Assembly (NCBI GenBank): GCA_013339895.1
Contig: JABACO010000066.1
Location: 107,525-171,524, forward strand
Source of the DNA: Ephydatia muelleri
Lineage: Eukaryota > Porifera > Demospongiae > Spongillida > Spongillidae
Direction of reading: 5' to 3'
DNA: 64,000 nucleotides
Part shown: positions 54,647 to 64,000 of the stretch, piece after piece
Position numbering within the stretch: position 1 is the first letter of the stretch
Layout of the letters: every line of letters begins with the position of its first letter
Translations under genes and position numbers: made by a program
The notes under the pieces: model-generated
What the model saw: only the letters and a program-made list of their open reading frames with translations
What the model was told of the DNA's origin: nothing
Database searches by the model: none

Positions 54647-56834
54647 TCAAATACGTACACAATTCTTCAATACAGTGTTAGCACCACAGTTAGCAATGAA
54701 CACACTGCCACCTGTGGGATCTAGTGCAGTACCCCAGGGATACTTCAGATTCCCCACTGTGTGGATCTTGTTTCCCTAAGGATCATAGATGGAGAGACAA
54801 TGGCCACTATTCTCACTGACAAGGCTGTAACCTTCACCATCAATGGCTAGTCCTCTGGGACCATTAGGATCACCATACATTCTGACATACACACCTTCTT
54901 TGCTAAACACTTTGATAGTGTTTGAACCAAAAGCTGCAACATGAATGTTTCCCTGAGGATCCAAAGCAAGACCCCATGGAGAAAAACTATGATTGCCTGA
55001 GCCTTTACCATCTATGGTTAATAACCAACCACCATTTTCATTGAATATATGTATCCTATGGTTACCACTGTCAGAGACAATCAGTTTGTTGTTGGAGTCA
55101 ATGATGACAACCACAGGACAATTCAACTGTCCCTGACCTGATCCCCCCTGACCAAACTTATGAAGGAACTTTCCACTTGATGTCAGCTTCTGTACACGAT
55201 GGTTATAACGATCTGCAACATACAACACATCTCCCTTGATGGATATACCATATGGATAAGAGAACTGACCATCACCACTTCCTCTACTACCTATGGTATT
55301 CTTCAGTTGACCTGCTTGATCAAACACATAAATGCAGTGAACAGTGCTCCCTACATAGATGTCTCCATTGTCATGGATGGCTACAGATATTGGCTTATTG
55401 CACTGGATCACTTGTTGGGCATTACATAAGGTATGGTAGTCACATTTAGGCCTCACATCAAGGTCATTAGGACTATTCTGTACATGCTGACCATCCATTG
55501 TGATGAGGATCTGGTGAGGACCAGCAGTTTGAGGGGTGAGGGTGATGGTGTAGGTACCATCCCTGTGGTCCTCCACCTCTCCATACACAACTGCTCCATT
55601 ATGGGTCTTGGACCTCATCTCACCCTTCACCTCTACACCACCATGTGGGTACTCCTACCCCTTTGAGGTCTTGCTTTGTACCTTAACATGGTACCTGGTC
55701 CCCACCTTGGCTACTGATGTGGACATCCATGTGTATGAAGATGGAAAAGGGAAGAATACAATAATTTCACCTAATTTGGTAGCTGCCTGACAAGATCATC
55801 TGTTTTCACAGACACAGATATGTTGCTGTGTTGGTTTGGAGTGAGGGAAATGGTCTGGACCCTCTTGAGGGTGGCCTGCAGTTCAGTGGGTATGAGTCCT
55901 CCCAATGCTACAATCTCATGGTCAGTGTGGGTCTGCAGGATCTGGGAGGCCATATCAGTGTAGTGACCAATGTCTCCAACCATCTTCTCAAACTGTTCCT
56001 TCTGGAGGGTCAGAGCTGTTGTCTTGGACAGTGAAATGGCCTCCAACTCTGATAATAGTGTCTTTTTCCTTTCTTCCGATGTTTGTTGGAGTATTTCAAA
56101 GGCTTGGTTGATGACCAGGAAAGCATTTCTTTTGGAGATCTCCACTTCTTCTATCATCCTGTTATATTCATCAATGGCTCCAGTCAGCTTTGTCACCACT
56201 ACTTTTGCTTCTTCAAGTGCTCCTGTCATTTCCATTCGATGAGCCTTTGCTAGTGTTGATATGTCTGTCATAGTGTGGCCGTTGTGGGTAACTGCATGAA
56301 GGCACACCAGCAAGCTACAAGTCTCACAATAAAAATTCAATTTATTGTCCTCATGGTTAGGCTGAGAGCAGTAATGATCTCTTGGCCTCATGGTGGTGTG
56401 CAGTTGTCTGGCTCCCTCCTGGTCTAGTCCAACAATTTTGTGTTTGGACCATATTCGATTGCGCTTGTGGTGTTCAAGGCAGAAGGCACACAGAAAGTGA
56501 TGGCAAGCACACAGAACACCTCTGCAGGATCACTGCTTCCTTCAGCACATTGGTCAAATGCTACATCACTGTTACTGGTCATCTTGGACATGTATCCTGC
56601 TACCTCTACTTCAAATCCAAGATGGAGGTTCTGAGGGAGAACACTGACCCCTCCCACTTGGATGCTGGTGTTTTGTTCACAGATGGGACATTGGAACATT
56701 TGTTGGGAACCACTTTTCTCTATCTCATGATGGAGACATTGTAGACAGAAGGAGTGCAAACATGGCAGAATTCTTGGATCATTGAAGGGCTTGAAGCACA
56801 CACCACAGGTCATGTGTGAAAAGGGTTTCTCCAT
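54647..56834 (-). pseudogene. TRIM-NHL copy 5, several lesions
   Basis: ATG at 56834. One base is missing at about 56510 in B-box 1; a six-base loss at about 56290 removes a B-box 2 Cys (VCLHAVTH in place of VCLHCTTVTH); one base is missing at about 55780 before the filamin repeat; TAG at 55655-55657 replaces Gly in SKGEEY; and TAG at 54776-54778 replaces Glu in YDPEG of blade 5. The NHL variable residues are distinct: NKPIS and TVH (blade 1), YPY and RYN (2), NCPVV and SGN (3), KYPW and NCGA (6). Polyadenylation signal at 54562-54567. Confidence 0.85.
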
Positions 56835-58126
56835 AACCACACTGCTGGTAGTGAAGAATAAAATATTCTATCAAAAGCACTTGAATTAATGGACCTAGAC
56901 AATTCAAAATCAATTAAACTGTAGTAGCTAATGTACATGTATTTTGATATGTTGCACTACAGCTGCAGGGCTAGTATCGCAGCATAAGAATCCAGACACC
57001 TGATGAATGCTTAGCTATAGTTATGCAAGGCAGCATATAAATGACCACCGGACAATAGCTAAAATATTATGGTTTCTCCATAACCACACTGTTTGTAGTG
57101 AAGAATACAATAACTAAATTTAGTAGTCCTTACACAGCACTTGAATTGTATAGCCCATTCAAATCAACATTAAAATGGGTATGTTGCAAACAGCGCAATA
57201 CAGGGTTAGTATTGCAGTATAAGAATCCAGACACCTGGTTAATTCATAGCTAGTTATGCAACATGGAACATAAAAGACCACTGGAGTGTGGTCCTCAATC
57301 ACAGAAACAAAAGGCGTATATAGCAGCCAAAGAGTTAACAACCGTTGTAGTCTCTATGTCTTAGACAATTCTGTTAGTGGTTACCTAAACCTGGTCGTGT
57401 CCATAACGAGGTCTAATAGGTTATTTTCAAAACATAATCAATTTGCTGAATTTGTTAAACCAGTGGTTATGGTAACTGAATTTTAATTTCAAATGGATAC
57501 CAATTAACAGTACAAGTTTCTAGCCATACCTAAGTGAAAGAAATACTATTACAAAACAAGTAAACAAAAACATCATCAAGTACAAAAAGCTAACACTTTG
57601 CCCACACATGTTCATGTAGGTTAACAATAGTGATTAGGAAGGTAGTTTGGAAGCAGATTTTGAGGGTTATTGTGATTGTTTGATGATGATAGACAGTTTC
57701 TGAAAAACACAATACATACTGTGTACAAATTAAAATATTCCATTGACACAATGTTACAGAATTTTCAATGCATAAATTGACCATTGACACAAAATCTGTA
57801 TGGATTGAAGCCCTTCAATCACAATTATTGACATGCATGCTATGCCAACTAACATTGCTTGATTAATATCCTTTTTAATTTATGGCTTATAAATTTCACA
57901 ACCAGCAGATGACTTATGGGATGTGGTTGTTGCTAATTGTGTCCAGATACTGCTCTTGATCCTCTTGGTCACCATGCCATGACCTGCAGGCATGAGGGAG
58001 ATGTGGCCATATACCCTAACTGCATGTGGGATGTGGTTGTTGACCTCTGTTGTCATGCCAACATGATGAACAGTTAGTGTGGAGTAGGGTCATGGCATAA
58101 CAAGAGACCACACTACACCTGCTGAT
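56835..58126. repeat. Module delta, copy between TRIM 5 and TRIM 6
   Basis: Matches delta copy 1, including a second orphan TRIM 5' flank at about 57070-57135. At 58121-58126 delta breaks off (CACCTGCTGA) and joins directly to blade 2 of TRIM copy 6. Confidence 0.65.
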
Positions 58127-59724
58127 GGATATACAATTTGGATGAGAGAACTGACCATCACCACTTCCACTACTACCTATGGTATTCTTCAGTTGACCTG
58201 TTTGATCAAACACATAAATGCAGTGATAATCACTCCCTACATAGATGTCTCCATTGTCATGGATGGCTGCACATCTAGGCGCCTTACACTGGATCACTTG
58301 TTGGCCATTACATAAGGTATGGTAGTCATGTTTAGGCCAAACATCAAGGTCATTAGGACTATTCTGTACATGCTGACCTGCATCCATTGTGATGAGGAAC
58401 TGGTGAGGACCAGCAGTTTGAGGGGTGAGGGTGATGGTGTAGGTACCATCCCTGTGGTCCTCCACCTCTCCATACACAACTGCTCCATTATGGGTCTTGG
58501 TCCTCATCTCACCCTTCACCTCTACACCACCATGTGGGTACTCCTCCCCCTTTGAGGTCTTGCTTTGTACCTTAACATGGTACCTGGTCCCCACCCTGGC
58601 TACTGATGTGGACATCCATGTGCTTGAAGATGGAGAAGGGAAGAATACACTAATTTCACCTAATTTGGATAGCTGCCTGACAAGATCATCTGTTTTCACA
58701 GACACAGATATGTTGCTGTGTTGGTTTGGAGTGAGGGAAATGGTCTGGACCCTCTTGAGGGTGGCCTGCAGTTCAGTGGGTATGAGTCCTCCCAATGCTA
58801 CAATCTCATGGTCAGTGTGGGTCTGCAGGATCTGGGAGGCCATATCAGTGTAGTGACCAATGTCTCCAACCATCTTCTCAAACTGTTCCTTCTAGAGAGT
58901 CAGAGCTGTTGTCTTGGACAGTGAAATGGCCTCCAACTCTGGCAGTAGTGTCTTTTTCCTTTCTTCCAATGTTTGTTGGAGTATTTCAAAGGCTTGGTTG
59001 ATGGCCAAGAAAGCATTTCTTTTGGATATCTCAACTTGTTCTATCATCCTTTTATCAATGGCTCCAGTCAGCTTTATCACCACCTCTTTTGCTTCTTCAA
59101 GTGCTCCTGAGATTTCCATTTGCTGGGTCTTTGCTACTGTGAATATTTCCTTCACAGAGTGGCTTTTGTGGGTAACTGTAGTGCAGTGAGGGCATACCAG
59201 CAAGCTACAAGTCTCACAATAAAAATTCCAGTCATTGTCTTCATGGTTAGGCTGAGAGCAGTAATGATCTCTTAGCTTCATGGTGGTATGCAGTTGCTGG
59301 CTCCCTCCTGGTCTAGTCCAACATTTTTGTGCTTTGAAAGTTTTCGGCTGCTACTATGGTGGTCACGACAATGCTTGCACAGGAACTGACGATACATACA
59401 ACAGAACACCACTGCAAGGCCATTGCGCCCATCTACACATTCATCACAACACACCTCACTGTTACTGACCATCTTGGACATGTACCCTGCTACCTCTACT
59501 TCAAATCCAAGATGGAGGTTCTGAGGGAGAACACTGGCCCCTCCCACTGGGATGATGGTGTTTTGTTCACAGGTGGGACATTGGAACATTTGTTGGGAAC
59601 CACTTTTCTCTATCTCATGACGGAGACATTGTAGACAGAAGGAGTGCAAACATGACAGAATTCTTGGATCATTGTAGGGCTTGGAGCACACACCACAGGT
59701 AATGTGTGGAAAGGGTTTCTCCAT
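58127..59724 (-). pseudogene. TRIM-NHL copy 6, C-terminally truncated, with odd B-box 1
   Basis: ATG at 59724. One base is missing at about 59297 (between the B-boxes), TAG at 58892-58894 replaces Gln in TLQKEQ, and six bases are missing at about 59050. The NHL domain ends early in blade 2, where delta sequence takes over; the parents share TGA at the joint. B-box 1 (CCDECVDGRNG ... CKHCRDHHSSSRKLSKH) differs strongly from the common version (CDQCAEGSSDP ... CAFCLEHHKRNRIWSKH), while the sequence on both sides is almost the same as in other copies. Confidence 0.85.
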
Positions 59725-61168
59725 AACCACACTGTTGGTAGTGAAGAATAAAATAGTGCAGTCTATACAAAAGCACTTGAAGTTATGGACCTAGGCAATT
59801 CAAAATCAATTAAACTACTGTACATGTGTTACAGCTGCAGGGCTAGTATTGTAGCATAAGAATCCAAACACCTGATGAATGCTTAGCTATAGTTATGCAT
59901 ACATTAACGAGGTCTAATTGGTTATTTTCAAAACATAATCAATTGCTGAATTTCTTAAACCAGTGGTTAAGGTAACTGAATTTCAATATCAAACGGATAC
60001 CGATTAACAGAACAAGTTTCTAGCCATACCTAAGTGAAAGAATTACTATTACAAAACAAATATCACGAAGTACAAAAAGCTAACACTTTGCCATCAAGTA
60101 CAAAATACTAACACTTTGCCCACACATGTGTTCATGTACAGTAGGTTAACAATAGTGATTAGGAAGGTAGTTTGGAAGCAGATATTTTGATTGTTGATAG
60201 ATAGTTTCTGATAAACAAAATACGTACTCTGTGCACAAAATTAAATATCCATCGACCCAATTTTACAAATTTTTCAATGCATAATTTGACCATCAACGCA
60301 AAGTCTGTAGCGATTGAAACCCGTGTTCAGAAATTTCAATCACAATTATTGACTTGCATGTTATGCCAACTAACATTTCTTGATTTAAAAATATCCTTTT
60401 TAAAATGATGGCTTATAAATTCCACTACCAGCAGATGACTTATGGGATGTGGTTGTTGCTAATTGTGTCCAGATACTGCTCTTGATCCTCTTGGTCACTA
60501 TGCCGTGACCTGCAGACATGAGGGAGAGCTGGCCATATACCCTTACTGCATGTGGGATGTTGTCGTTGACCTCTGTTGTCATGCCAACATGATGAACAGT
60601 TAGTGTGGAGTAGGGTAATGGCATAACATGAGACCACACCACACCTGCTGACATTCTCATTGCTGGAAGGGACAGAGACAAACCTGCCACATTAGATATC
60701 ATCATTACATCAGCACTGCTCTGCCATCTTGGGTGAGTCGTGTCAACAGGATAGAGAAGCCTATGCAGATGAGGACCACAAGCTCCACTCCAATGAAGCC
60801 AAATGCCAGGAGTTAGGTTGGTCCTGCATGCCACTGGCTGTGGGGGAGTATGGCAATTGAGGCAAAGAGGCCACAACACCATCTGCAGGCTAGTGTTCCA
60901 CCTGCCCCTTCATCTGTCCTCCCCCAAGCCAGTAGTTGTGGCTTACACTTATGGCCAGCTGAAAAGCCACATATGATCGAATTATGTTTGTGCCAGCTAT
61001 ATAGAAAATAAAAATACTGGCAGAAAGCGAGATTGGAAGATGGGGTCAAAGGATTGGAAGTGTAATTGTGATGTGATAGCACAAGAAGTATAAACGCTCA
61101 TCTATTCCATTACGTAGTTTAGTTGATTGCTTACACTTCAGTGAATACATTCTGCAGTCTCCATCATT
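59725..61168. repeat. Module delta, copy upstream of TRIM 6
   Basis: Matches 14951-16780 with a deletion near 59900. Contains the longest minus frame over this module (60400-60882), which I regard as antisense to the RT relic rather than a gene. Confidence 0.65.
60640..61085 (+). pseudogene. Reverse-transcriptase ORF C-terminal relic, copy 3
   Basis: As at 16200-16680: HCSAILGESCQQDREAYADED, HKLHSNEAKCQELGWSCMPL, AVGEYGN-GKEA in one frame, then RLVFHLPLHL and VVVAYTYGQLKSH in another. Best preserved of the three; still lacks any RT core and has stops. Confidence 0.45.
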
Positions 61169-61703
61169 ACACAGGATTAACCCTTCAACTACAATAGGCA
61201 TATTTGTTGTGCCCGATGATTACGTTTGCCGTGAGGAGAGCACATTGTACGAATACATTGTGCACATGTGTTGTTGTCTGATGTATTATTACCATGCAGT
61301 CCTGCATGTAGATGATATGTCACGTCACGCTGGTACATGCATATCTAAGGGCCATTGTAACTGAAGCTGCCATTTTACTCTAATTTGGTTTTAGGAAGGC
61401 TGGCCATTACTCGCTGGATCAAGCAATGGTAGATTATAGTCAATGTGTTAGAGATCACGTAATTCGTGAAGAAGCAGAACTGTTGTCTTCAGTTAGCGAT
61501 CCTTCTGCATAAGAATTCAGGTGTGGCCTTTGCTTTCTTGAAGAACGTATAGGACTTAAAATGTTACAGCTGTTTGAGTCAGCTTATGGTGGAGAGTGGC
61601 AAGAAGACATAGAAGACACGTCACCTTTCTTGTTGAGGTCTTCTTAAAAAATTTATTACGCAGAAGGGACGTTAGTGGATGATGCTTAAAGGGATGATGG
61701 CCC
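61169..61703 (+). pseudogene. Unknown gene segment (zeta), copy 2
   Basis: Parallel to 53429-54028: KAGHYSLDQAMVDYSQC, REEAELLSSVSDPSA, stop (61500-61502), EFRCGLCFLEERIGL, FESAYGGEWQEDIEDTS, then further stops. It leads into the 36-bp minisatellite, where an 891-bp element is inserted at 61704. Confidence 0.4.
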
Positions 61704-62594
61704 TGTCACGCCGTAAATGGTCCGGGCTATAACCGGTCCGATCGGACCGTCCATGGTACTGCAGACGGTCCCCCCTGGACCATCCATGGTCACCACCCAT
61801 GGTCTCCCTCTGCTACATATGGTCCCCATTTTATAGTCACAAATATGTCAACCTTTTCGAGCCGACCATAAAACGTAAGAATCAAAAAATGACTTACGAG
61901 TTAAGAAACATATCCGTACCATATTTCTCGAGGCACTGAGCTGTTTTAAAATGAGTGGCGAGTATATCTGCAAAAAGGAATAGTATTGTGACAAATTCGA
62001 TGACATGCACTCTTCGTGCGTGCACAGATTTCCTTCGTTACTCTCAATGTTCTAAAATTTCCAAGCGCAGTATCAGACGGAGAGATACCATTTGCAACGA
62101 CAAGCATCAAGCCTAACTTAAGATAATCAATTTACAGCTAATCATTTTGAGACAGTTACATGTATGTAACATGTAGTATTGGTATATTGGTATGTGTACT
62201 GTGTCAATCTGCTGACAGTATTGTGCAGTATTCGTATGTATACTGGCGGATCAAGGAGAAGTGGCCGGGGGGAGGGCGGCTCCGCCCCGCCAAATATAGT
62301 TCAATTATGCAGCATACAATTAGTATATGAAAGCTGGCTTCGCGCATCACTTATGCGCTGCGCATGCATGATAAGTGGATGCTTGTTTTAGATCGCTAAA
62401 AATTCCCCCTCCCCCTCCATCACCAATCTAATCAGGGGGCGGACCATCTGTGGCAGAGGGAGACCATCTATGGTGCCATGGATGGTCCTAGGGGGACTGT
62501 TCACAGCGCCACGGATGGTCCAGGGGGACCATCTGCAGTTGCCATGGATGGTCCAGGGGGACCAATTATTGGGGGGACCATCCGTTGTGTGACA
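61704..62594. mobile_element. 891-bp TIR element inserted in a minisatellite monomer
   Basis: Starts TGTCACGCCGTAAATGGTCC and its inverted end is TGTCACACAACGGATGGTCC. Beyond these 20 bases, both ends carry a long imperfect inverted region built on (A/G)ATGGTCCCCC(T)GGACCATCC, with CTGCAGA(C/T)GGTCCCCC and ATGGTCTCCCTCTGC matching in inverse orientation. The interior (61850-62400) is unrelated and holds a GGCGGATC..GGGAGGGCGGCTCCGCCCC segment near 62246, itself like a transposon end. Left flank GATGATGGCCC and right flank GTCCCTCAGATG are two halves of the 36-bp monomer. No transposase frame. Confidence 0.7.
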
Positions 62595-63125
62595 GTCCCT
62601 CAGATGTTGTAGGGCCAGAAGAAGGTGATGGCCCCTCAAATGTTGAAGGGCCAGAAGAAGGTGATGGCCCCTCAAATATTGAAGGGCCAGAAGAAGGTGA
62701 TGGCCCCTCAAATGTTGAAGGGCCAGAAGAAGGTGAGTGCCCCTCAGATGTTGTAGGGCCGGAAGAAGGTGATGGTCCCTCAAATGTTGAAGGGCCAGAA
62801 GAAGGTGATGGTCCCTCAGATGTTGAAGGGCCAGAAGAAGGTGATGGCCCCTCAAATGTTGAAGGGCCAGAAGAAGGTGATGGCCCCTCAGATGTTGAAG
62901 GGCCAAAAGAAGGTGATGGTCCCTCATATGTTGAAGGGCCAAAAGAAGGTGATGGCCCCTCAGATGTTGAAGGGTCAAAAGGAGGTGATGGTCCCTCATA
63001 TGTTGAAGGGCCAGAAGAAGGTGATGGTCCCTCAGATGTTGAAGGGCCAGAAGAAGGTGATGGCCCCTCAGATGTTGAAGGGCCACAGGAAGGTGATGAT
63101 TCCTCATATGTTGAAAGGCCAGAAG
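62595..63125 (+). repeat. 36-bp minisatellite, about 15 copies
   Basis: Monomer GAAGGGCCAGAAGAAGGTGA plus TGGCCCCTCA(A/G)ATGTT. Length 36 is a multiple of three, so plus frames read (EGPEEGDGPSDV)n or (KGQKKVMVPQML)n. Rare variants (SNI, ECPSDVVG, KEGDGPSY, SKGGDG) are scattered. It lies between the zeta segment and the PHD-like segment, both plus strand, so it may once have been a coding repeat. The 211-codon frame (62585-63220) starts inside the inserted element and is not a real start. Confidence 0.9.
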
Positions 63126-63589
63126 TAGGAGATGCTTATCTTCAACTATTACATGTACATCATGTAGGTATGGGTTTCTTCAGGATGCACAGTCGTCTGA
63201 AGGCAGCCCTGTACATGTAGTGCCAACTGATAATCAAATGTAATATCAGATTCCTCATTGACTGAACTAGCTTGCATATCAGGCTGCCAACTTTGGTCAC
63301 TCCCATTCTGACCAAGTGGTTAGTAGAAAGATTAATAACATTGTCGAAACCAGCTAACCAGACTGGAAGGTAAAGAAAACGCTTTTTGTCTTCTAGTCTA
63401 TATATGTATGCCTTAACCAGCAAGACATAGCAAGAATTGCATGAAGCAAAAAATGAAGAAAAGTCATAGAAGAAAGGTAAGAAAAGAGATGAGAAAGGGG
63501 AAAGGTACGAAAGGGAGATGAGAAGGGAAAAGGGAAGAAAATAGCAGAGAAACAGTGAATGAGAAATGGAAAGAAGGGTAATCAAAAAA
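63126..63589. other. No gene recognised; purine-rich tract
   Basis: 63430-63580 is strongly purine-rich on the plus strand (GAAAAG/GAGAAAGG units) and gives Lys/Glu/Arg-rich plus frames with stops. The minus-strand Leu/Ser/Phe-rich frame (63160-63612) is its shadow. It may be a decayed charged linker of the same gene as the following segment. Confidence 0.45.
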
Positions 63590-63807
63590 GACTCAGATGA
63601 TTGGAAGTGCATGGTTTGTCACTCCAGCTTTTTTCAACAAGATGAAGAGGGTGTTGAATGCAAGTGGGTACAGTGTCAGAACTGAAGTGTGAAGAAACTT
63701 CACATCCCAGAAATGCACAAAACATATTTCTCTTCTGAAACCGATGATGAAGAGGAATACATCGTACAAATCTTGCTGAGGACAGTGACAATTATCAGTA
63801 ACATGTG
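63590..63807 (+). pseudogene. Degraded PHD-finger-like C-terminal segment
   Basis: Plus frame: DSDDWKCMVCHSSFFQQDEE, GVECKWVQCQN, stop (TGA 63683-63685), SVKKLHIPEMHKTYFSS, ETDDEEEYIVQ. The spacing W-x-C-x2-C ... W-x2-C ... H-I-P resembles the divergent PHD-like finger at the end of invertebrate transposon-related proteins. The Cys expected near the TGA and the final C-x2-C are lost. Reads as a relic. Confidence 0.4.
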
Positions 63808-64000
63808 ACGCGAGCTCCACAGCCTTAACGTCCAAAATGCCAAGCTGCTTCATAATATCGCATCATAATTGATTCAATTGCGATTCCTAGTTGCATCAAT
63901 GCTGAATGATGAATCCTGGATATTATATTTGTTTATACATTTTATATAATAGTAAGTGAGGGGGGGGGGGGGTGGGGGTGTGTGGGGTGGGTGTTGTGGG
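63808..64000. other. AT-rich end and G-rich tract at the window edge
   Basis: Nothing coding seen. From 63958 a G-rich tract (twelve or more G, then GTGGGGGTGTGTGGGG) begins and runs off the window. Confidence 0.6.

Noticed and set aside
60400-60882. 160-residue minus-strand protein in delta
   Set aside because: It has no ATG start, is interrupted in other delta copies and is antisense to the RT-tail relic, which has recognisable motifs.
62585-63220. 211-residue secreted or structural repeat protein starting at 62585
   Set aside because: The start lies inside the inserted transposon end; the frame is open only because the monomer length is a multiple of three.

Overview
The window is animal nuclear DNA: intronless RING/B-box/filamin/NHL (TRIM-NHL) genes, AATAAA polyadenylation signals, GT-AG splice sites, long CA/GT microsatellites, minisatellites and many eukaryotic transposon fragments. 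The TRIM-NHL sequence style and the large lineage-specific family suggest a sponge (Porifera, probably a demosponge). This is inference; no marker gene settles it.

The backbone is a tandem array of about four units of 15.8-17.1 kb starting near 1, 17137, 33647 and 49438. I call the recurring modules alpha (unit start, ends in a CA tract), epsilon, a 29-31 bp minisatellite, a 111-bp exon-like cassette, a deleted hAT element, beta, gamma, a TRIM-NHL gene (minus strand) and delta (TRIM upstream flank plus a reverse-transcriptase relic). The gamma/TRIM/delta part is repeated further inside units, giving six TRIM-NHL loci: 12756-14950, 29764-31965, 41198-42076, 43929-46112, 54647-56834 and 58127-59724. 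Only the second is intact (733 residues). The first has one homopolymer frameshift; the rest carry stops, frameshifts or truncations.

The best candidate for something new is how the six TRIM copies differ. RING, coiled coil and filamin regions are nearly the same in all, but each NHL blade has two short variable spots at equivalent places: the residues around the Pro that opens the blade (xxPxG) and the pair between the Asp and the Asn-His-Arg (DxxNHR). In a beta-propeller these are the D-A and B-C loops, both on the top, ligand-binding face. The array therefore looks like a diversifying recognition family with many pseudogene copies.

Unit 1 is interrupted by a nearly complete 7-kb CACTA/EnSpm-type element (1162-8146) with a Tnp2-like transposase, a divergent multi-exon accessory gene, subterminal repeats at both ends and a nested 816-bp TIR element resembling ISL2EU. 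Other mobile remains are three tyrosine-recombinase fragments, three hAT derivatives, a Ty3/gypsy integrase piece, RT tails, and small TIR elements whose insertion points can be read because the paralogous units supply empty sites.

Unit 2 holds large 29-31 bp minisatellites beside an inverted duplication of a gene tail. The right end (61169-64000) holds a 36-bp minisatellite with an 891-bp TIR element inserted in it, and a degraded PHD-like domain. Rearrangements visible between units include microhomology deletions, a local inversion and minisatellite expansions.
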